Source: Chrysomallon squamiferum (Eukaryota > Mollusca > Gastropoda > Neomphalida > Peltospiridae). Taken from it: a DNA stretch of 64,000 nucleotides. Made by a program: the position numbers and the translations under genes. The DNA is taken from positions 36,512,085-36,576,084 of the forward strand of contig CM022670.1 of NCBI GenBank assembly GCA_012295275.1. The letters are read 5' to 3'. This document shows, piece by piece, positions 61,190 to 64,000 of the stretch (positions within the stretch are counted from its first letter, which is position 1; each line of letters opens with the position of its first letter). The notes below the pieces were generated by a model that saw only the letters and a program-made list of their open reading frames with translations, was not told the origin of the DNA and searched no databases.

Positions 61190-61261
61190 ATGGCGTCGAG
61201 CTCACAGTACAGTTTATCGGCGAATTCTATCTCTGCTCTTGATCGAATTCGGCACCATCTC
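61190..61261 (+). CDS. Possible first coding exon of an unidentified gene
   Basis: AAAATGGCG is a good start context and opens 24 codons with normal composition (MASSSQYSLSANSISALDRI, then RHHL), ending at a potential GTTAAG donor in phase 0 before a poly-T/TTTA tract. The higher local GC fits a promoter-proximal exon. I do not recognise the protein, and no second exon was found in the window. Confidence 0.3.
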
Positions 61262-63892
61262 GTTAAGTCATTTTTTTATTTTATTTTTTTATTTATTTAT
61301 TTTATTTTATTTTATTTTATTTATTTATTTATTTATTTATTTATTTTTTTTTTTTTTTTTTTTTTATAACCCTATTCGAGAATTCATTTTTATTTTTATT
61401 ATTATTATTATTTTTTTTTTATCAAATTATTGTGTGTGTATAGGGGACGTGTAAATATATTGAACATCTGGCATTTCTCAGCCTCTGATTGTTTGAAAGG
61501 TGTTTTGCCACAGCTATGTGATATCTCGGTCGACATCGTGCATTTTATGACAGTAAAGATAGGAGACGATCAACCCAGGTGAAAAAGATGAGGGAAAATC
61601 GTATTTCGCCCATATAAATGTAATTTTTGGCTATTTATGAAGGTGTATAATGCTATATATAGGTGCATATGTAGTCACAATCGTGAAAACAGCAACGAAC
61701 ACTACCGAACCTGGCAATCAACCCGAACTTGAACAGCACTGTGCTCCGCCCCAATCCTTAAATTCCGAACCTGAATTTGAGTCGTGGTCCCAGAGAGAAG
61801 AGCACCGTGCCCCACAAGGACCCGACGTCAGCACCACTAACACCCTTTTACCTCTTTGAAACTACTACCAGCAAATCCGTATGGTCGATGCTTGTATTGA
61901 GCCGTAAATAGCCAGAATACTATCAGTGATGAGGATGGACATTCAGTTGACTTCCGGGTCGACACAGACAGATATGCTGCGATCAAAAATCACGATCAAC
62001 TTATATGAGGCTCTGGACAGTATAACTGGCACAATAAATTTGCTATTTTGAATTGATGTTTATTCCTTCCTTCCTTTTTATTTTACTAATTTTGTGACGT
62101 AGCAGTCTCCATCTGCTCTAAGCAATGAAGATCAGAAGTTAGGGGGTTCAATACATGTACCCTTCCCCTGTGTGTGTGTGTGGCGGATTTGATATTTTAT
62201 TATATATAAGTCTTTTATTTTGTTTAGGAATGAAAAAAAAAAACAAATATGCTTTATATATTAAAATAATTTTTGGGGTTTACCCTTTCAACTTGAGGGT
62301 TTCCGGCGATCTCGCCCAGTTAATATCGCCACGAAAGTTAGGCATTGATCAATATTTTAAAATCAGCCTTATAACTCATACTTCTTTTTTCTCTTTCATT
62401 GTTAATAACTGAACCAGATTATTTTATTTCAAAATCGAAGTTACAAAAAGAAATTCAAGAAATATACTTGGATCTAATATAATGTCCAGCAACAAAATGT
62501 AGAATGTCATCTGAAATTAATTGAAAAGTACAAAATCAAAATACAACTATCAAATCACAAATGTTACTATATGTGTCTGATTCACTAGTAGATAATCACG
62601 TTTTGGATGTGAAACTGTTAGAGTGTTAGTTCAACTGCTAGTTTAATACCACAGCTGCATATTAGCTTTTAAATCAGTCGCATAAATGCCAAGTACAAAC
62701 ACTGATCAGATCTGAAATTGTTGATAGAACAATTTGTTTTCTTTATTCACTCAAAATTTGAAGGAAAAATCCGTTTGATAATTTTAAAATTATAACTTTT
62801 TATGTGCTTTACTATGTAGTTATTGTCTGTTGGTGTTTTTTTTTTTAAAAAATTTAATTTTTTTTTAATTATTATTATTATTTTTTTTTTTTTTTTTTTT
62901 TTCCATTTGTTGTTGTTGTTGGTATTTTTTGAACATTTATCGTTTTAAGTATTTGTTTAATTCATTTCCATGAGTTTTTATTATTGTATATTCAGCCTTG
63001 AACATTTGTAAGGAACTTCTTATAGTAGTAATATATTACATGGTCACTGTTACTTGCTAAGTCAGGAGTATTCAAAACTAATCCGGTCTATTGATCCGTT
63101 TCTATGCGCATGCGCTACAGTCGCAGGATAAAATAAGATCACCACCTGTATTTATGTATTATAAATCAACCTCCCACTGCAAAGGAAACCATACAACAAT
63201 AACTAAGTGTCAAGTTCTTCAAATTAGGCAGCCATTTATAAAAACCAATACACAGATATTATGGTGGAATAATGTGTATATATATATATATGAGTATCCA
63301 TCCATAGATGAATTTGTAACATTTGAAAAGTAAACATCATACTATTTTCCACTGATTATTAATAATTATGAAGAGAATTACAAATAAATATTTCATGGCT
63401 TTATAAACAACATTTTTATGGATGAAAAAAAGAACTCGTAAATCATACGATGCAGTTCAACAGGGGACGGACATTATACATAACAATTTAAATTTCTAAT
63501 GGCAATGCACATTATATATTTAATTTAAATTTATTTTAATTTAAAATTATAAAATATTCTTCCGAAGTTAACTCGTATGGGTGATAATATGTATAGATCA
63601 TTAAATTAATTATATCCTAATGGCTGAGATTTATCTGGAGGCCATATGTAACAGTAACACGTGAACCACTTATAAAATACGGCTTCCAGTTTCATATCAC
63701 AGCGCAACATGCTTAAGTACTTTTAACATATTTATTTACTGCCTAGATACGGCATTATGAGTATATATCACAAACCTGAAAATTCATTCATGAAATGCAC
63801 AAGACTATTTTAAATACATTGTAACATTATGATTTAGAATACTGAAGTCTACGTATGTACATACATACATACAGAAACATATATATAAGTAC

Positions 63893-63923
<31 letters not shown>

Positions 63924-64000
63924 AATTTATTTTGTTGTTGTTATTCGGGAACAATTGAACTAAAACAGTAACGACGGGTTAGACTCATATGGCTTTCGAG
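61262..64000. other. Unassigned non-coding sequence to the window end
   Basis: TTTA/poly-T (61,268-61,367), poly-T (62,881-62,902) and a (GT)n run (63,892-63,920) are the only clear repeats. The stretch 61,650-61,859 has an open frame rich in Glu, Pro and Thr without a recognisable domain, and is not called as a gene. Confidence 0.5.
63892..63920. repeat. (GT)n microsatellite
   Basis: Uninterrupted GT dinucleotides. Confidence 0.95.

Overview
The window is animal nuclear DNA. It is AT-rich, full of (ATT)n and (TAAA)n microsatellites, has introns with GT-AG borders and carries several classes of decayed transposon. The Pcf11 protein has the repeat-rich architecture I associate with protostomes, and the transposon mix (pogo/Tigger, MULE and DIRS relics) together with coiled-coil/Death/CARD proteins fits a mollusc or another lophotrochozoan. 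The species cannot be named from the sequence alone.

Left part (1-44,483): a recently amplified array of minus-strand genes. Each intact gene has five exons: a coiled-coil N-terminus, a linker exon, a Death-domain-like exon, a CARD exon and a variable tail. There are four loci. Copy 1 (1,109-1,582) has only its first exon in the window. Copy 2 (6,427-9,368) splices to an intact 502-residue protein. Copy 3 (18,127-21,286) is broken by a 1-nt insertion and a CARD deletion. Copy 4 (30,372-35,655) splices to an intact 449-residue protein ending in a hydrophobic segment. Copies 1 and 4 share a pogo/Tigger insertion, in intron 1 of copy 4 and at the matching place in copy 1, so they descend from a segmental duplication. 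Copies 1, 3 and 4 carry an identical GAAACTGAAA (ISRE/IRF-like) box just upstream of the start, and copy 2 has a one-mismatch version. Between the loci lie plus-strand exon fragments of a proteolipid/M6 (GPM6-like) gene at 16.1-16.5 kb and 25.2-28.1 kb, which were amplified with the array and carry premature stops. Other items are two MULE-type relics (11.6-14.3 kb), a DIRS-type reverse-transcriptase relic (23.3-24.7 kb), a 382-bp tandem repeat (5.3-6.4 kb), a small inverted repeat (9.57/11.49 kb) and a large one (36.5-39.1 kb against 41.7-44.4 kb).

Assembly gap: exactly 200 Ns at 44,484-44,683. The link between the left array and the right part rests on this scaffold join.

Right part (44,684-64,000): thirteen visible exons of PCF11 on the plus strand (45,336-57,936), a subunit of the pre-mRNA cleavage factor that couples RNA polymerase II to 3'-end processing and termination. 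Its first exon is not visible. Four places need a frame change, with a net indel of zero, which suggests uncorrected assembly errors more than gene death. The 3' flank is AT-rich non-coding sequence. A possible first exon of another gene begins at 61,190.
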